From Vineibacter terrae (GTDB lineage: Bacteria; Pseudomonadota; Alphaproteobacteria; Reyranellales; Reyranellaceae), in assembly GCF_008039615.1 (NCBI RefSeq), contig NZ_VDUZ01000009.1:149356-213355 (forward strand): a DNA stretch of 64,000 nt, given 5' to 3'. How positions within the stretch are numbered: position 1 is the first letter of the stretch; each line of letters opens with the position of its first letter. Under the pieces are notes generated by a model. That model was not told the origin of the DNA. It ran no database searches and was given only the letters and a program-made list of their open reading frames with translations. Positions 17,448-26,787 of the stretch are shown in pieces. A program made the translations under genes and the position numbers.

Positions 17448-17721
17448 TGGCTGTCACCACCAGCGGCAGGGGGCCACGGTCTGGATAGCCTCGACTGCGT
17501 ACGCGCACTGGCTCCTCCTGTCACACTGTCCCCCGGTCATCCGCTACGGCGGCGCATCATATGAAGCCGCCTGCACCAAGTCATCCATCCTTTCCAGCGC
17601 GGCATGCACAGGGCGCCGCGCCACGGCGAAGCCGGCGTCGGCTCCGCCTGCGCCGCCCGCCGGGGCTTGCGCCGGCAGGGGCATTCGGTTCCTGATGGCC
17701 GAGCTGCCCAGGAGGACCGCC
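17448..17721. other. Divergent gap between lptD and the enolase-superfamily gene
   Basis: No gene is supported. It should hold both promoters. An in-frame ATG at 17695 could start the right-hand gene, but the GTG at 17722 has the better ribosome site. No clear palindrome was noticed. Confidence 0.35.
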
Positions 17722-18858
17722 GTGCCTACGATCGAACGATTGGCTTTCACCGGCCTCGAATACGTCATGCCTCCGGAAAAAGCCTTCGGCATGTCGCGGG
17801 CCGTCGGCAACCGGCGCATGGGGGGCCTGGTCGAGATCGTCACTGACCAGGGCGTGACCGGCACCGGCGAGGCCTTCGGCGATCCGCGCGTGACAAGCGC
17901 CTATTTCCAGATGATCGAGCCCTTGTTCCGCGGCCGGTCGATCTACGATTTCGACCATGTCGAAGCCGGCATCCGCAACCGGATGTACCATCTGGGCGCG
18001 CAGAACCAGCTCACCGCCTGCCTGTCGGGCATCAATCTGGCGCTGCACGACGCCATCGGCAGGACCCACGGCGTGCGCGCCTGCGACCTGATCGGCGGCT
18101 GTGGCACGGACCGCCTGCCGGTCTATGCCTCGACCGGCTTCTTCTCGAAGGACCCGACGAATCAGCTCGAGCACCAGCTGGCGGTGGTGAAAGCCCATCC
18201 GTATGCGGGCGCCAAGATCAAGATCGGGCGCGGGCCGGCCGATGATGCGGCGCGCTGCAGGCTGGCGCGCGAGATGCTCGGCGACGACGCGCTGCTGATC
18301 GTCGACGTGAACGGGAACTACACGGTCGATCTGGCGCTGGCCTGCATCCGCGCCATCGAGCGCTACGACATCCACTGGCTCGAGGAGCCGCTGCCGCCGG
18401 CCGACCTGCGGGGCTATGCCGAGCTGCGCGTCCGCTCGCCCATTCCGCTGGCGGCCGGCGAGGCGCACTATACGCTGCGCGATTTCCGGCAGCTCATCGA
18501 GGGGCGCTGTGTCGATATCGTGCAGCCGTCGATCCCCACGGTGGGCGGCCTTACAGAGGCCAAGCGCATCGCGGTGATGGCGCAGGCGGCCAACCTGAGA
18601 GTGTCGCCGCACGCCTGGGGCGGGGCCGTGGGCCTGGCGGCCGCCTTGCATCTGGTCGCCTCGCAGCCGGCCCATCCGCATGGCGACAATATTCCCTATC
18701 CGACCTTGGTCGAGTACGACATGAGCGACAACCCGTTGCGCACGCGGCTGCTGCGCACGCCGCTGGCGCTCGAGGAGGGCCACCTGCTGCTGCCGCCCGG
18801 GCCGGGGCTGGGCGTCACGCTCGACCCTGCCGTGGTCGCGCAGTACCGGGTCGAGTGA
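17722..18858 (+). CDS. Mandelate racemase/muconate-lactonizing family (enolase superfamily) protein
   Basis: The 378-residue protein has an N-terminal capping domain and a barrel. The acid/base Lys pair is in GAKIKIGRG. Metal ligands are Asp in LIVDVNGNY, Glu in HWLEEPLPP and Glu in AAGEAHYT, and the His is in VSPHAWGG. This is the mandelate-racemase-type set for dehydration or racemisation of a carboxylate such as a sugar acid. The start is taken as GTG at 17722 because AGGAGG lies exactly 6 bases before it. A cupin gene and a peptide-type binding protein lie downstream on the opposite strand. The substrate is unknown. Confidence 0.9.
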   Translation: MPTIERLAFTGLEYVMPPEKAFGMSRAVGNRRMGGLVEIVTDQGVTGTGEAFGDPRVTSAYFQMIEPLFRGRSIYDFDHVEAGIRNRMYHLGAQNQLTACLSGINLALHDAIGRTHGVRACDLIGGCGTDRLPVYASTGFFSKDPTNQLEHQLAVVKAHPYAGAKIKIGRGPADDAARCRLAREMLGDDALLIVDVNGNYTVDLALACIRAIERYDIHWLEEPLPPADLRGYAELRVRSPIPLAAGEAHYTLRDFRQLIEGRCVDIVQPSIPTVGGLTEAKRIAVMAQAANLRVSPHAWGGAVGLAAALHLVASQPAHPHGDNIPYPTLVEYDMSDNPLRTRLLRTPLALEEGHLLLPPGPGLGVTLDPAVVAQYRVE

Positions 18859-18864
18859 GGCAGC

Positions 18865-19215
18865 CTAGTCGATCGGCACGAAGATGCAGTGGCGCAGCTT
18901 GCCGTCGAGCGCCTTGGACAGATGGCCCTTGCCGCTGGTGTCCTCCACCAGGATCACCTCGCCGGCGCCGATCACGCGTGCCTCGCCGTCGCTGGCCGTG
19001 ATCTGCACGCCGGCATCGAGGTTGATGATGTATTGGCGCCGCGGCGCGGGGTGCCAGTCGAGATCGTAGGTGGGCGGCACCTGGCGGAAGATGATGCCGG
19101 TGGCGGGCAGGCGCTTCGACAGCTTGCCGCCGGGCGTGTCCTCGACCCATTCCACTTCGACGTCGCGGAAATGCGATTCGCCGTCAGCATCGGCATAGAG
19201 ATTGTGAACGCGCAT
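18865..19215 (-). CDS. Small cupin-domain protein
   Basis: The 116-residue single-cupin protein carries PTYDLDWHPAPRRQYIINLDAGVQITASDGEARVIGAGEVILVEDTSGKGH, the two conserved cupin motifs in order. His and Gln/Glu residues in them could bind a metal. The start ATG is at 19215. It lies 20 bases downstream of the binding-protein gene on the same strand and converges on the enolase-superfamily gene with a 6-base gap. Function in this context is unknown; small cupins often act as isomerases, lyases or ligand sensors. Confidence 0.82.
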   Translation of the reverse strand: MRVHNLYADADGESHFRDVEVEWVEDTPGGKLSKRLPATGIIFRQVPPTYDLDWHPAPRRQYIINLDAGVQITASDGEARVIGAGEVILVEDTSGKGHLSKALDGKLRHCIFVPID

Positions 19216-19235
19216 CGCAGCAACCTCCGGCGGCT

Positions 19236-20822
19236 CTATTTCCTGTCGATGTTCCAGAAAGCGAAGGACGGCGCGGCCAGCATGCCGGTGACGGTCTTGC
19301 GCAACGCCGTCGGCGTGGTGAACTGGCCCAGCGGCACGTGGGTGGGATAGGTCAGCACATGGCGCTGCACGGCCTCGGCGATCGTCTTCTGCTTGTCGGG
19401 ATCGGTTTCCTTGGCGTACTGATCGCGCAGCTTCTCCAGGTCCGCGTCGCACGGCCAGCCGAAGGTTGCCTTGTCGCAGGCGGCGTTGAGGAAGCTGGTG
19501 GCCACCGGATCGAGCACGTCGACCGAGCTCCATGACGTGAAGTAGGCGTGCCAGCCGCCCTGCGCCGGCGGGTCCTTCTTGGCGCGGCGCGCCACCAGGG
19601 ACTGCCAGTCCATCGCCTGCAGGTCGACCTTGAAGCCGGCGCGCTCGAGCTGCGCCTTGCCGACAGTGGCGAGGTTGCTGTGGCCGCTGATGTCGGTCTG
19701 GTGCAGCAGCACGACAGGCGTGCCGTCATAGCCGGCCTCGGCCAGCATCGCCTTGGCCTTGGCGGCATCGCCGTTCAGCACATCGGCCCAGCCCGCCGTC
19801 GATTCCAGCGGCGAGCCGCAGGGGAACAGCGACTTGCATATCCGGTACCATTTGGCATCCCCGACATTGGCGTCGAGGAACTCCTTCTGGCTGAGCGCCA
19901 TCAGCGCCGCGGCGCGGATCTTGGGATTGTCGAACGGCTTGTGCAGCACATTGAAGCGCATGGCGTATTGCCGACCGGCCGCGTTCACCACGCGAACCTC
20001 GATGTCCTTGCTGTCGGTCAGAAGCGGCAGCAGGTCGGGCGACAAGATCTCGATGAGGTCGATCTCGCCGCCAATCAGGGCGTTGACCTGGGTCTGCGGG
20101 TCGGGGATCCACACCCATTCGATCCGATCGACCATCGGCACCTTGCCGCCGGCCAGCCCCGACGGCGGCTCGACGCGCGGCTTGTAGCGCGGGTTCTTGA
20201 CGTAGACGGCTTTCTCGCCCGGCTTCCACTGATCCTTGACGAAGATGAACGGGCCCGAGCCGGTGGCGTCGGTGATCTGGGTGTTGGGATCGGTGGCCGC
20301 CACCCGCCTGGGCATCATGAAGGGCACGTTCGAGCCCGACTTCGCGAGGCTCTGCAGCACCAGGCCGTAAGGCTCCTTGAGCGTCATGCGCAGGGTCCGC
20401 GCATCGGCGGCCGCAAGCTCGGCCACGTACGACATCAGCTTCTGGCCTACCGTGTCGCGCGCCGCCCAGCGCTTCAGCGACTGCACGCAGTCTTCCGCCG
20501 TCACCGGCGCGCCGTCGTGGAAGGCCAGGCCCTCGCGCAGCGTGAAGGTCCACACCAGCTTGTCGGGGCTGGCGTCGTAGCGCTCGACCATCTGCGGCCG
20601 CACCTGCAGCTTCTCGTCGAGCGCGAACAGCGTGTCGTAGACGAGATAGCCGTGGTGCGTGGAGATCAGCGCCGTGGTCCAGATCGGGTCCAGGATCTTG
20701 AGGTCGGAATGCATCGCCACGCGCAGCGTCTTCTGCGCCAGGGCCGGCGCCACGAGGACCGACACCACCAGTGCGGCGGTGACGAGCAGGGTGCGCAGCT
20801 GCCGGGTCAAGAGGGACGACAT
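19236..20822 (-). CDS. Peptide/nickel-type ABC transporter substrate-binding protein (SBP family 5)
   Basis: The 528-residue mature-sized protein has a Sec signal peptide ending in VAPALAQ. Family-5 features include LRVAMHSDLKILDPIWTTA at the start, LREGLAFHDGAPVTAEDCVQSLKRW and the later FNVLHKPFDNPKIRAAALMALSQKEF. I use the ATG at 20822, which has GGGAGG upstream, rather than the longer frame. No permease or ATPase genes lie beside it, so the transporter is incomplete here. The ligand may be a peptide or another small molecule. Confidence 0.9.
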   Translation of the reverse strand: MSSLLTRQLRTLLVTAALVVSVLVAPALAQKTLRVAMHSDLKILDPIWTTALISTHHGYLVYDTLFALDEKLQVRPQMVERYDASPDKLVWTFTLREGLAFHDGAPVTAEDCVQSLKRWAARDTVGQKLMSYVAELAAADARTLRMTLKEPYGLVLQSLAKSGSNVPFMMPRRVAATDPNTQITDATGSGPFIFVKDQWKPGEKAVYVKNPRYKPRVEPPSGLAGGKVPMVDRIEWVWIPDPQTQVNALIGGEIDLIEILSPDLLPLLTDSKDIEVRVVNAAGRQYAMRFNVLHKPFDNPKIRAAALMALSQKEFLDANVGDAKWYRICKSLFPCGSPLESTAGWADVLNGDAAKAKAMLAEAGYDGTPVVLLHQTDISGHSNLATVGKAQLERAGFKVDLQAMDWQSLVARRAKKDPPAQGGWHAYFTSWSSVDVLDPVATSFLNAACDKATFGWPCDADLEKLRDQYAKETDPDKQKTIAEAVQRHVLTYPTHVPLGQFTTPTALRKTVTGMLAAPSFAFWNIDRK

Positions 20823-20856
20823 CGCCAGCCTCCCAGGGCGGAACGGATGGCGGAGG

Positions 20857-22137
20857 CTAGCCTCGTGCGATCGTCGAGTCACGGCCGCTCATGGTGCCGG
20901 ACGGACTGCGCGGTGCGTTCGACACGGCCTGGGAACCGGACGCGCCGCCCGCTTCGGACTTCACCGGCGATTGCCGTGGCAGGAAGCAGGCCACGACGAT
21001 GCCCAGCAGATTGCCGCAGCCGGCGATGGCGATCGCCAGCCGGTAGCCGCCGGAGAGATCATAGAGATGCCCGGCCAGCACCGGCAGCGTCACGGCCGCG
21101 GCGCACCAGGCGATGTAGAGCCGGCTGGCGATGCGGCCGTAGTCGCTGCTCGGCCAATAGGCGGCGATCGCCCCGGCGGTCGAGCCGGAGATGAAGCCGT
21201 AGCCCATGCCGATCATCGCCAGCGTCGCCAGAGACACGACGGGCGTCGGCCACAGCGTCAGCACGATGGTGCCGCTCAGCGCCAGCACATGGGCGGCAGC
21301 CATCACCACGGGCACCGGGAACTGGTCGACCAGCCAGCCGCCGCCCAGCCGCGCTGCCGCGATCGCGCCGGTGATCGCCGTGGTCGCCGCCAGCGCCATC
21401 GCGGTCGAGCCGCCATACGCGACGATCATGCCGGCCGCCTGGCTCAGCACTGTGAGGCCGGCGGCCGCGGCCAGGAAGAAGACCGTCCAGATCTGCCAGA
21501 AGATCCAGACCCGCGCCGTGCCGGCAGCCGATGACGACGTGTGCGCCGCCGCGGTCGGCAGGCGCACGCCGCCATGCATCGCGAGCGCCGTGGCTGCCAG
21601 TCCTGTCGCCGCGACGGCGGCAGCCAGGCCGGCCAGGGTCGTGTGCACATCCCAGCGGCTGAGCGCCCAGCCGAACAGCGGCGCCGCGATCATCGCGCCG
21701 GCGGGATAGAGGCTCACGATGTAGCCGTTCAGCAGCCCCAGGCGGCGGCGCACGATCAGGTTCACGCCCTGCTGCAGGAAGATGTAGGCGGCACCGCCGC
21801 AGATGCCGAACAGCACGCCATAGCCGAGCGCGAGCTGCACCAGGCTGGTCGCCGCCGCGGCCAGGGCCACGCCGACCGTGCCGCCGGCGGTGCAGCCCAG
21901 CAGCAGCACCGGCGCGCTGGCGACATGGAACAGGCGCGGCGCTAGGTTCATGCCCAGCGTGAAGCAGACGGTCGCGACGCCGAACACGGCCGACAGCTCG
22001 GAGCGGGTGGCGCCCAGCGACGCTTCGAGCGGCTTCAGGAACACGCTGAAGGCATAGAGCGACCCCATCGGCAGGTTGAGCAGGGTCGCAGCGGCGATCG
22101 CCGCCCACGCACGTTGTCGGATCATGGCACCAATCAT
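20857..22137 (-). CDS. MFS transporter
   Basis: The protein of about 426 residues has some 12 hydrophobic segments (for example AAIAAATLLNLPMGSLYAFSVFLKPLEASLG, the oxalate/formate-antiporter-like beginning). The loop RRRLGLLNGYIVSLYPAGAMIAAP is typical of monocarboxylate-type members. The start could be 22137 or 22125; neither has a strong ribosome site, and the longer frame to 22593 overlaps the divergent lactonase gene and is unlikely. The C-terminal tail is polar. The substrate is unknown; a carboxylate is plausible given the catabolic neighbours. Confidence 0.87.
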   Translation of the reverse strand: MIGAMIRQRAWAAIAAATLLNLPMGSLYAFSVFLKPLEASLGATRSELSAVFGVATVCFTLGMNLAPRLFHVASAPVLLLGCTAGGTVGVALAAAATSLVQLALGYGVLFGICGGAAYIFLQQGVNLIVRRRLGLLNGYIVSLYPAGAMIAAPLFGWALSRWDVHTTLAGLAAAVAATGLAATALAMHGGVRLPTAAAHTSSSAAGTARVWIFWQIWTVFFLAAAAGLTVLSQAAGMIVAYGGSTAMALAATTAITGAIAAARLGGGWLVDQFPVPVVMAAAHVLALSGTIVLTLWPTPVVSLATLAMIGMGYGFISGSTAGAIAAYWPSSDYGRIASRLYIAWCAAAVTLPVLAGHLYDLSGGYRLAIAIAGCGNLLGIVVACFLPRQSPVKSEAGGASGSQAVSNAPRSPSGTMSGRDSTIARG

Positions 22138-22291
22138 CAAAACCAGCCGCGACGGTAGCATCCGCTTCAGCGGCCGCCGACAATTTAGTGACGACCCGCT
22201 TCGGCGGCGCGGCAAGGCGTTTGTCGCAGCGCCCGGGGGGTGCTTGACTGGGGGCAGGACGGCGCCGACCGTCGACCCAGGGAAGATCGCC

Positions 22292-23191
22292 ATGACGCGG
22301 GAGCCGCCCGTCCATCCGCTGGCCACGGCCGCGGCGCCGGCATGCGCCGGCCCGCGGGCCGACCTGCATCCGCCGTCGTGGCAGGTGCCGTTCGGCGCCT
22401 GCGATTCGCACGCCCATGTCATCGGCGACGGCCTTGAATATCCCTTCGTGCCCGACCGCAGCTTCACGCCTCCGGCAGCGACCGAGCGGCAGTACATGCG
22501 CATGCTCGACACGCTGGGCATGACCCACGGCGTGCTTGTGCAGGTCAGCGTGCACGGCACCGACAACCGCCTGATGCTGGAGACGCTGCGCAACCATCAG
22601 CGGCGGCTGCGTGGCGTCGCCGTGGCGGCGCCTGATGTCAGCGACGCGGCGCTGCGTGACATGCACGATGCCGGCGTGCGCGGCCTGCGCCTCAACGTGT
22701 CGGTCGGCGGCGGTGTCGGATTCGAGGCGCTGGAGATGCTGGCAGCGCGCATCGCGCCCATGGGCTGGCACCTGCAGCTGCTGACCACGCCGGCGCGCCT
22801 GGTCGAGGTGGCGTCGCGCCTGCCCGGGCTGGGGGTGCCCGTGGTGATCGACCACATGGCCATGGTGCCCGCCGCTGATGGCGTCGGGCATCCGGCGTTC
22901 CAGGCGCTGCTGGCGCTGGTGAAGGATGGGCATGCCTGGGTGAAGATCTCCGGCGCCTATCGCATCAGCGCCCAGGACCGCGACTGGACCGACGTCGATC
23001 CGATGGCGCAGGCGCTTCTGGCGGCGGCGCCCGGGCGCATGCTGTGGGGCAGCGACTGGCCGCATGTGCATTTCGCCAGGCGCATGATGGGCACCGGCGA
23101 AACCCTGGCGATCCTGGGCCGCTGGATACCCGACCGGGCGCTGCGCAAGCGCGTCCTCGTCGACAACCCCACGGCGCTATACGGATTCTAA
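22292..23191 (+). CDS. Amidohydrolase, 2-pyrone-4,6-dicarboxylate lactonase (LigI)-like
   Basis: The 299-residue metal-dependent hydrolase has the LigI signature order: FGACDSHAHVIGD (HxH), FVPDRSFTPPAAT, VLVQVSVHGTDNRLML, DAGVRGLRLN, VVIDHMAMVP (His) and MLWGSDWPH (Asp). LigI opens a pyrone lactone in protocatechuate 4,5-cleavage. The exact substrate here may differ. The start at 22292 has AGGGA upstream. It is divergent from the MFS gene and points towards the aromatic cluster, whose next genes run on the other strand. Confidence 0.87.
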   Translation: MTREPPVHPLATAAAPACAGPRADLHPPSWQVPFGACDSHAHVIGDGLEYPFVPDRSFTPPAATERQYMRMLDTLGMTHGVLVQVSVHGTDNRLMLETLRNHQRRLRGVAVAAPDVSDAALRDMHDAGVRGLRLNVSVGGGVGFEALEMLAARIAPMGWHLQLLTTPARLVEVASRLPGLGVPVVIDHMAMVPAADGVGHPAFQALLALVKDGHAWVKISGAYRISAQDRDWTDVDPMAQALLAAAPGRMLWGSDWPHVHFARRMMGTGETLAILGRWIPDRALRKRVLVDNPTALYGF

Positions 23192-23238
23192 CCCTTCCAT
23201 CCCTTCGCGCTCCGGACGACAAGAAAAGCCGCACTATC

Positions 23239-24495
23239 TCACGCGTGCATCTGCTCCCAGTCGACCATGTAGTCGCGGGTCGGCGGCAGAGCGTCTATCC
23301 GGCGCGTGATCTGGATCTGGAACACCATGGTGCGCAGGTAGCGGAAATCCATCTCCGCGCCCTTGAGATAGAACTCCCACATCCGGCAGAAGCGCTCGTC
23401 ATACAGCGCCGCGACCTCACAGCGGTGGCTCTGGAAGCGCTCGTGCCAGTGGCGCAGGGTCTCGGCGTAGTGCAGGCGCAGGATCTCGACGTCGCAGGCC
23501 CACAGGCCGGCGCGCTCGATCACCGGCAGGACTTCCGACAGGGCCGGCGCATAGCCGCCGGGAAAGATGTATTTGCGCAGCCAGGCGTTGGTGGTGCCCG
23601 GCCCGTCCATGCGGCCGATGGCGTGCAGCAGGGCCGCACCCTGCGGCGCCAGCAGTCGTTTCAGCGTCGCGAAGAAGGCCGGATAGTGGTTGACACCGAC
23701 ATGCTCGAACATGCCGATCGACACGATGCGGTCGTAGGTGCCGGCCTCCTCGCGATAGTCGCGTAGCGCGAAGCGGACGCGGTCATGCAGCCCCATCTCG
23801 CGGGCGCGCGCGTTCGAGCGCGCATGCTGCTCGGTGGAGAGGGTCAGCCCGGTGACATCGGCGCCGCATGTCCGCGCCAGGTAGAGCCCCAGCCCACCCC
23901 AGCCCGATCCGACGTCCAGCACCCGCATGCCGGGCTCGATCGCGAGCTTGGCCGCGATATGGCGCATCTTGTTGCGTTGCGCGGTCTCCAGTGAATCGTC
24001 GGCGTGCCTGAAATAGGCGCAGGAATATTGCCGCTCCGAGTCGAGAAACAGATCGTAGAGCCGGTCCGAGAGGTCGTAGTGGTGCGCCACGTTCTGTCGG
24101 GCGCGCGCGATCGGGTTGTATTGCTGCAGCCGGCGCAGGACCGGTGCGAGCCGCTCGCCCACGGCTTCCCATGGCAGGGCTGGCGCGGTATCCAGATTCA
24201 GCGACAGCACCGTCAGCAGCTCGCCCAGGGTGCAGCCCTCGGTCGTCAGCGTGCCGTCCATCCAGGCCTCGCCCAGGGCCAGCTCGGGCTCGAGCGCAAG
24301 CCGGTGGTGCAGGGTCGCGTCGTGCAGGCGCATGGTGGCGGCCGGCAGCGCGCCGGTGGCGCCGAACTCGAACGTCCGCCCCCGCGCATCGATCAGCGTG
24401 AGATGGCCGCGCCGGATCAGGCGGCGCAGCGCCCAGGCAAGCAGCATGGCGGTCTGTTCCCGAGTCCGTCGAAGCCATGGCGACCCTGTCGGCAT
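23239..24495 (-). CDS. Cyclopropane-fatty-acyl-phospholipid synthase family methyltransferase
   Basis: The 418-residue SAM-dependent enzyme has a small N-terminal domain (LTLIDARGRTFEFG) and a catalytic domain. The signature NVAHHYDLSDRLYDLFLDSERQYSCAYF is present, the SAM loop is VLDVGSGWGGLG, and the GMFEHVG and YIFPGGY motifs follow. These match known Cfa active-site elements, so methylenation of membrane lipid double bonds is likely. The start at 24495 or the ATG at 24447 are both possible. It lies 42 bases downstream of the short-chain dehydrogenase, so it may be cotranscribed with the aromatic cluster, which is unexpected for Cfa. Confidence 0.9.
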   Translation of the reverse strand: MPTGSPWLRRTREQTAMLLAWALRRLIRRGHLTLIDARGRTFEFGATGALPAATMRLHDATLHHRLALEPELALGEAWMDGTLTTEGCTLGELLTVLSLNLDTAPALPWEAVGERLAPVLRRLQQYNPIARARQNVAHHYDLSDRLYDLFLDSERQYSCAYFRHADDSLETAQRNKMRHIAAKLAIEPGMRVLDVGSGWGGLGLYLARTCGADVTGLTLSTEQHARSNARAREMGLHDRVRFALRDYREEAGTYDRIVSIGMFEHVGVNHYPAFFATLKRLLAPQGAALLHAIGRMDGPGTTNAWLRKYIFPGGYAPALSEVLPVIERAGLWACDVEILRLHYAETLRHWHERFQSHRCEVAALYDERFCRMWEFYLKGAEMDFRYLRTMVFQIQITRRIDALPPTRDYMVDWEQMHA

Positions 24496-24537
24496 GGCCT
24501 GACGCCCGGCTGACCGGCCAGTGGCCGGCGCGCATCA

Positions 24538-25359
24538 TCACACGCGGACGGCGGCGGCCGGATCCCAGGCCCAGTAGCGCGCCACGGCGCCGGCATCGAC
24601 ACGCAGATCGGTGCCCGTGATCATGCCGGCATCGTCGGAAGCGAGGAACACGGCGGCGCGGCCGTAGTCGCTGGGCACCGGCAGCCTCTGCATCGGAATG
24701 CGGGCGCGGAAGGGCGCCATCACCCGGTCGAGATTCTCCGGCCGCTTGACGGCGCGGCCCCAGCGGGCGGCGCGCTCGAAGGATTCGGCGGGATCGGTTG
24801 CCGTCGGCGTCAGGCTGTTGACCCGGATGCCGTGGCCGACCAGCTCCATGGCGGCGGACCGCGTGAAGTTGATCAGCCCGCATTTGGCGGTGCTGTAGGC
24901 GATGTTGCCGGGCTCGCCCTGGTGCCCTGCCGTCGAGATGATATTGATCACGCTGCCGCCCGCGCCGCGCGCGATCATGGCCTTGCAGGCATGCTTGGTG
25001 AACAGGAAGGCGCCACCCAGGATGACGCCGGTCTGCCGGTTCCACTCCTCGAAGGACATGTCGATCACGCCCTTCTTGTTGAAGAACGCGGCGTTGTTCA
25101 CCAGCACGTCGATCCGGCCGAACGCGGCCAGCGCTGCCGCCACCGCGTCCTTCACCTGAGCCTCGTCGGTGACGTCGCATGTGACGGCGATGGCGCGGCC
25201 GCCGGCGCCGGCGACGGCGTTGGCGCAGTCCGTGGCGTTGGCGGCGTGCGCATCGACCGCGACGATCGCTGCGCCTTCCGCCGCCAGTCCTTCGGCGATG
25301 CCGCCGCCGATATTGGGGCTTGTGCCGGTGACGATCGCGACCTTGTCCTTCAGCTTCAT
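24538..25359 (-). CDS. Short-chain dehydrogenase/reductase, likely cis-diol dehydrogenase of the cluster
   Basis: The 273-residue Rossmann protein has the nucleotide loop VTGTSPNIGGGIAEG, NNAAF, the active-site Ser in NIISTAGHQG and the YxxxK pair in YSTAKCG. By position in the gene set it could oxidise the cis-dihydrodiol made by the Rieske dioxygenase back to a catechol. That is inferred from neighbours, since SDR substrates cannot be read from motifs. The gap to the extradiol dioxygenase gene is only 10 bases. Confidence 0.9.
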   Translation of the reverse strand: MKLKDKVAIVTGTSPNIGGGIAEGLAAEGAAIVAVDAHAANATDCANAVAGAGGRAIAVTCDVTDEAQVKDAVAAALAAFGRIDVLVNNAAFFNKKGVIDMSFEEWNRQTGVILGGAFLFTKHACKAMIARGAGGSVINIISTAGHQGEPGNIAYSTAKCGLINFTRSAAMELVGHGIRVNSLTPTATDPAESFERAARWGRAVKRPENLDRVMAPFRARIPMQRLPVPSDYGRAAVFLASDDAGMITGTDLRVDAGAVARYWAWDPAAAVRV

Positions 25360-25369
25360 GGCGGCAGCC

Positions 25370-26407
25370 TCAGTGCGGTGGCGCGATCAGGAACGCCTTG
25401 GACGAGTTGAAGATCCAGGTGTCGACGAAGCCGGTCTGCTGCGGCTTGCGCTGCAGCGCGCTCAGCGCCCCCACCAGGCACACCCAGTTGAGGATCTCCT
25501 GCTGGCCACTGTCCTCGACCTCGGTGCCCGTGTAGTTGCGCCAGGTCTGGTAGTCGCCGGCGCACATCGCGTCGTACATCCGCTGGTCGGCCGGCGTGTC
25601 GGGATACAGGAAATGGTTCTTGGCCGTGAGGAAGGCATGCGACCAGCCCGACGAGGCCAGGAGCGCCACCCGGTAGGGCGACTCGGCCAGGATCCGCGCC
25701 GTCGCGGCACCGAGATCGAACAGGCGCCGCGGCGTCGGCGCGGGCGGGTCGAGGTCGTCGTCGCTCAGCTCGCGGTCGAAGACCGGCATGCCGCCGCGCT
25801 GGGAGATCACCCGCCGCCCGTAGCAGTTCACCGCGAAGGGCACGATCGGATAGGCAAATCCCTTGCGGCCGTAGTCGAGGTACATGACGGCGTTGGTGAA
25901 GGCGTGCCCCAGCGGGTGGTGCAGCGGCTTGTACGAATAGGCCGTGTCGAAGCCGGCCTCGATCAGGCGGCTGGCCAGCATCTTGGCAGCGGCCGGATGT
26001 CCCGGCAGGTCGAACTTCCTGTCGGTCTCGCCCCATACATTGCCCGGCGGCGGCGAGAACGTGAAGCGGTCATAGGCGTTGATGCAGTAGGGCGGGATGA
26101 TGTCCTCGCGGAAATTCTCGTACTGATCGTCGCCCCACATCAGGATGAAGTCGGGCGCGAAGGCGTCGAGCGCAGCCCGGGTCTTGTCCATCCAGCCCAC
26201 CAGGTCGGCGCGGTGGCGCATGGCCGATGATGTGCCCTCGTCGTTGCCCCACTCGGCGCGCATCGGCTCGGGCCAGCCCGCCGGTGTCCGCAGCGCTGCC
26301 GGCAGCTTCGGATTCTGCAGCATGCGCTTGAGGATCCAGGACATGCGCTCGTCGGTGCCCGCCAGCGGCGGGTAGTGGGAAATCCCAAGTGCCAGGATCT
26401 CGGCCAT
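25370..26407 (-). CDS. Class III extradiol ring-cleavage dioxygenase (LigB/DODA type) catalytic subunit
   Basis: The 345-residue protein starts MAEILALGISHYPPLAG, where the early His is a likely Fe(II) ligand. FAPDFILMWGDDQYENF and the His-rich segments PLHHPLGHAF and SSGWSHAFL follow, in the order expected for LigB-superfamily enzymes. These insert O2 next to a catechol's hydroxyls and open the ring. The GAGGAAG ribosome site precedes 26407. It sits 21 bases downstream of the ferredoxin gene and 10 bases upstream of the SDR gene, fixing its place in the pathway. Confidence 0.87.
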   Translation of the reverse strand: MAEILALGISHYPPLAGTDERMSWILKRMLQNPKLPAALRTPAGWPEPMRAEWGNDEGTSSAMRHRADLVGWMDKTRAALDAFAPDFILMWGDDQYENFREDIIPPYCINAYDRFTFSPPPGNVWGETDRKFDLPGHPAAAKMLASRLIEAGFDTAYSYKPLHHPLGHAFTNAVMYLDYGRKGFAYPIVPFAVNCYGRRVISQRGGMPVFDRELSDDDLDPPAPTPRRLFDLGAATARILAESPYRVALLASSGWSHAFLTAKNHFLYPDTPADQRMYDAMCAGDYQTWRNYTGTEVEDSGQQEILNWVCLVGALSALQRKPQQTGFVDTWIFNSSKAFLIAPPH

Positions 26408-26428
26408 GGTCGCTTCCTCTCGGCGGTT

Positions 26429-26749
26429 CTAATGCTGGCTTTCGGGGAGCGAGAGGCGCAAGCCGTCCAGGTCGTCGCTCACGTTGATCTGGCACGACAG
26501 GCGCGACCGCTCGTCGGCATGCGGGCAGAACTGCAGCATGGCTTCTTCGTTGGCGTCCTTGGCCGGCAGCCGGTCGCGCCAGTCGTCGGGGACATAGACC
26601 ATGCACGTGGCGCAGGAGCAGGCGCCGCCGCAATCGGCATCGATCCCCGGCACCATGGCACGCACGGCGCCTTCCATGATGGAGAGGCCGTTGCTGATCT
26701 CGATTGTCTGTTCCTTGCCGTTGTTGTCCTGAAAAGTGATCTTGGCCAT
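26429..26749 (-). CDS. 2Fe-2S ferredoxin (adrenodoxin/putidaredoxin type)
   Basis: The 106-residue electron carrier has cluster ligands C40, C46, C49 and C86 (pattern C-x5-C-x2-C-x36-C). An extra Cys at position 44 lies within the loop. [13 protein letters not shown] and the C-terminal [13 protein letters not shown] fit vertebrate-type ferredoxins that serve P450s and Rieske oxygenases. AGGAAAG precedes the start. It lies between the reductase and extradiol dioxygenase genes and probably feeds electrons to the Rieske dioxygenase encoded on the other strand. Confidence 0.94.
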   Translation of the reverse strand: MAKITFQDNNGKEQTIEISNGLSIMEGAVRAMVPGIDADCGGACSCATCMVYVPDDWRDRLPAKDANEEAMLQFCPHADERSRLSCQINVSDDLDGLRLSLPESQH

Positions 26750-26787
26750 GTGCTCTTTCCTGGTGACGCTACCGTGGACGGCCTACC

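Noticed and set aside
20857..22593. Longer N-terminal form of the MFS protein
   Set aside because: The extra 152 residues lack membrane character and run over the divergent lactonase gene.
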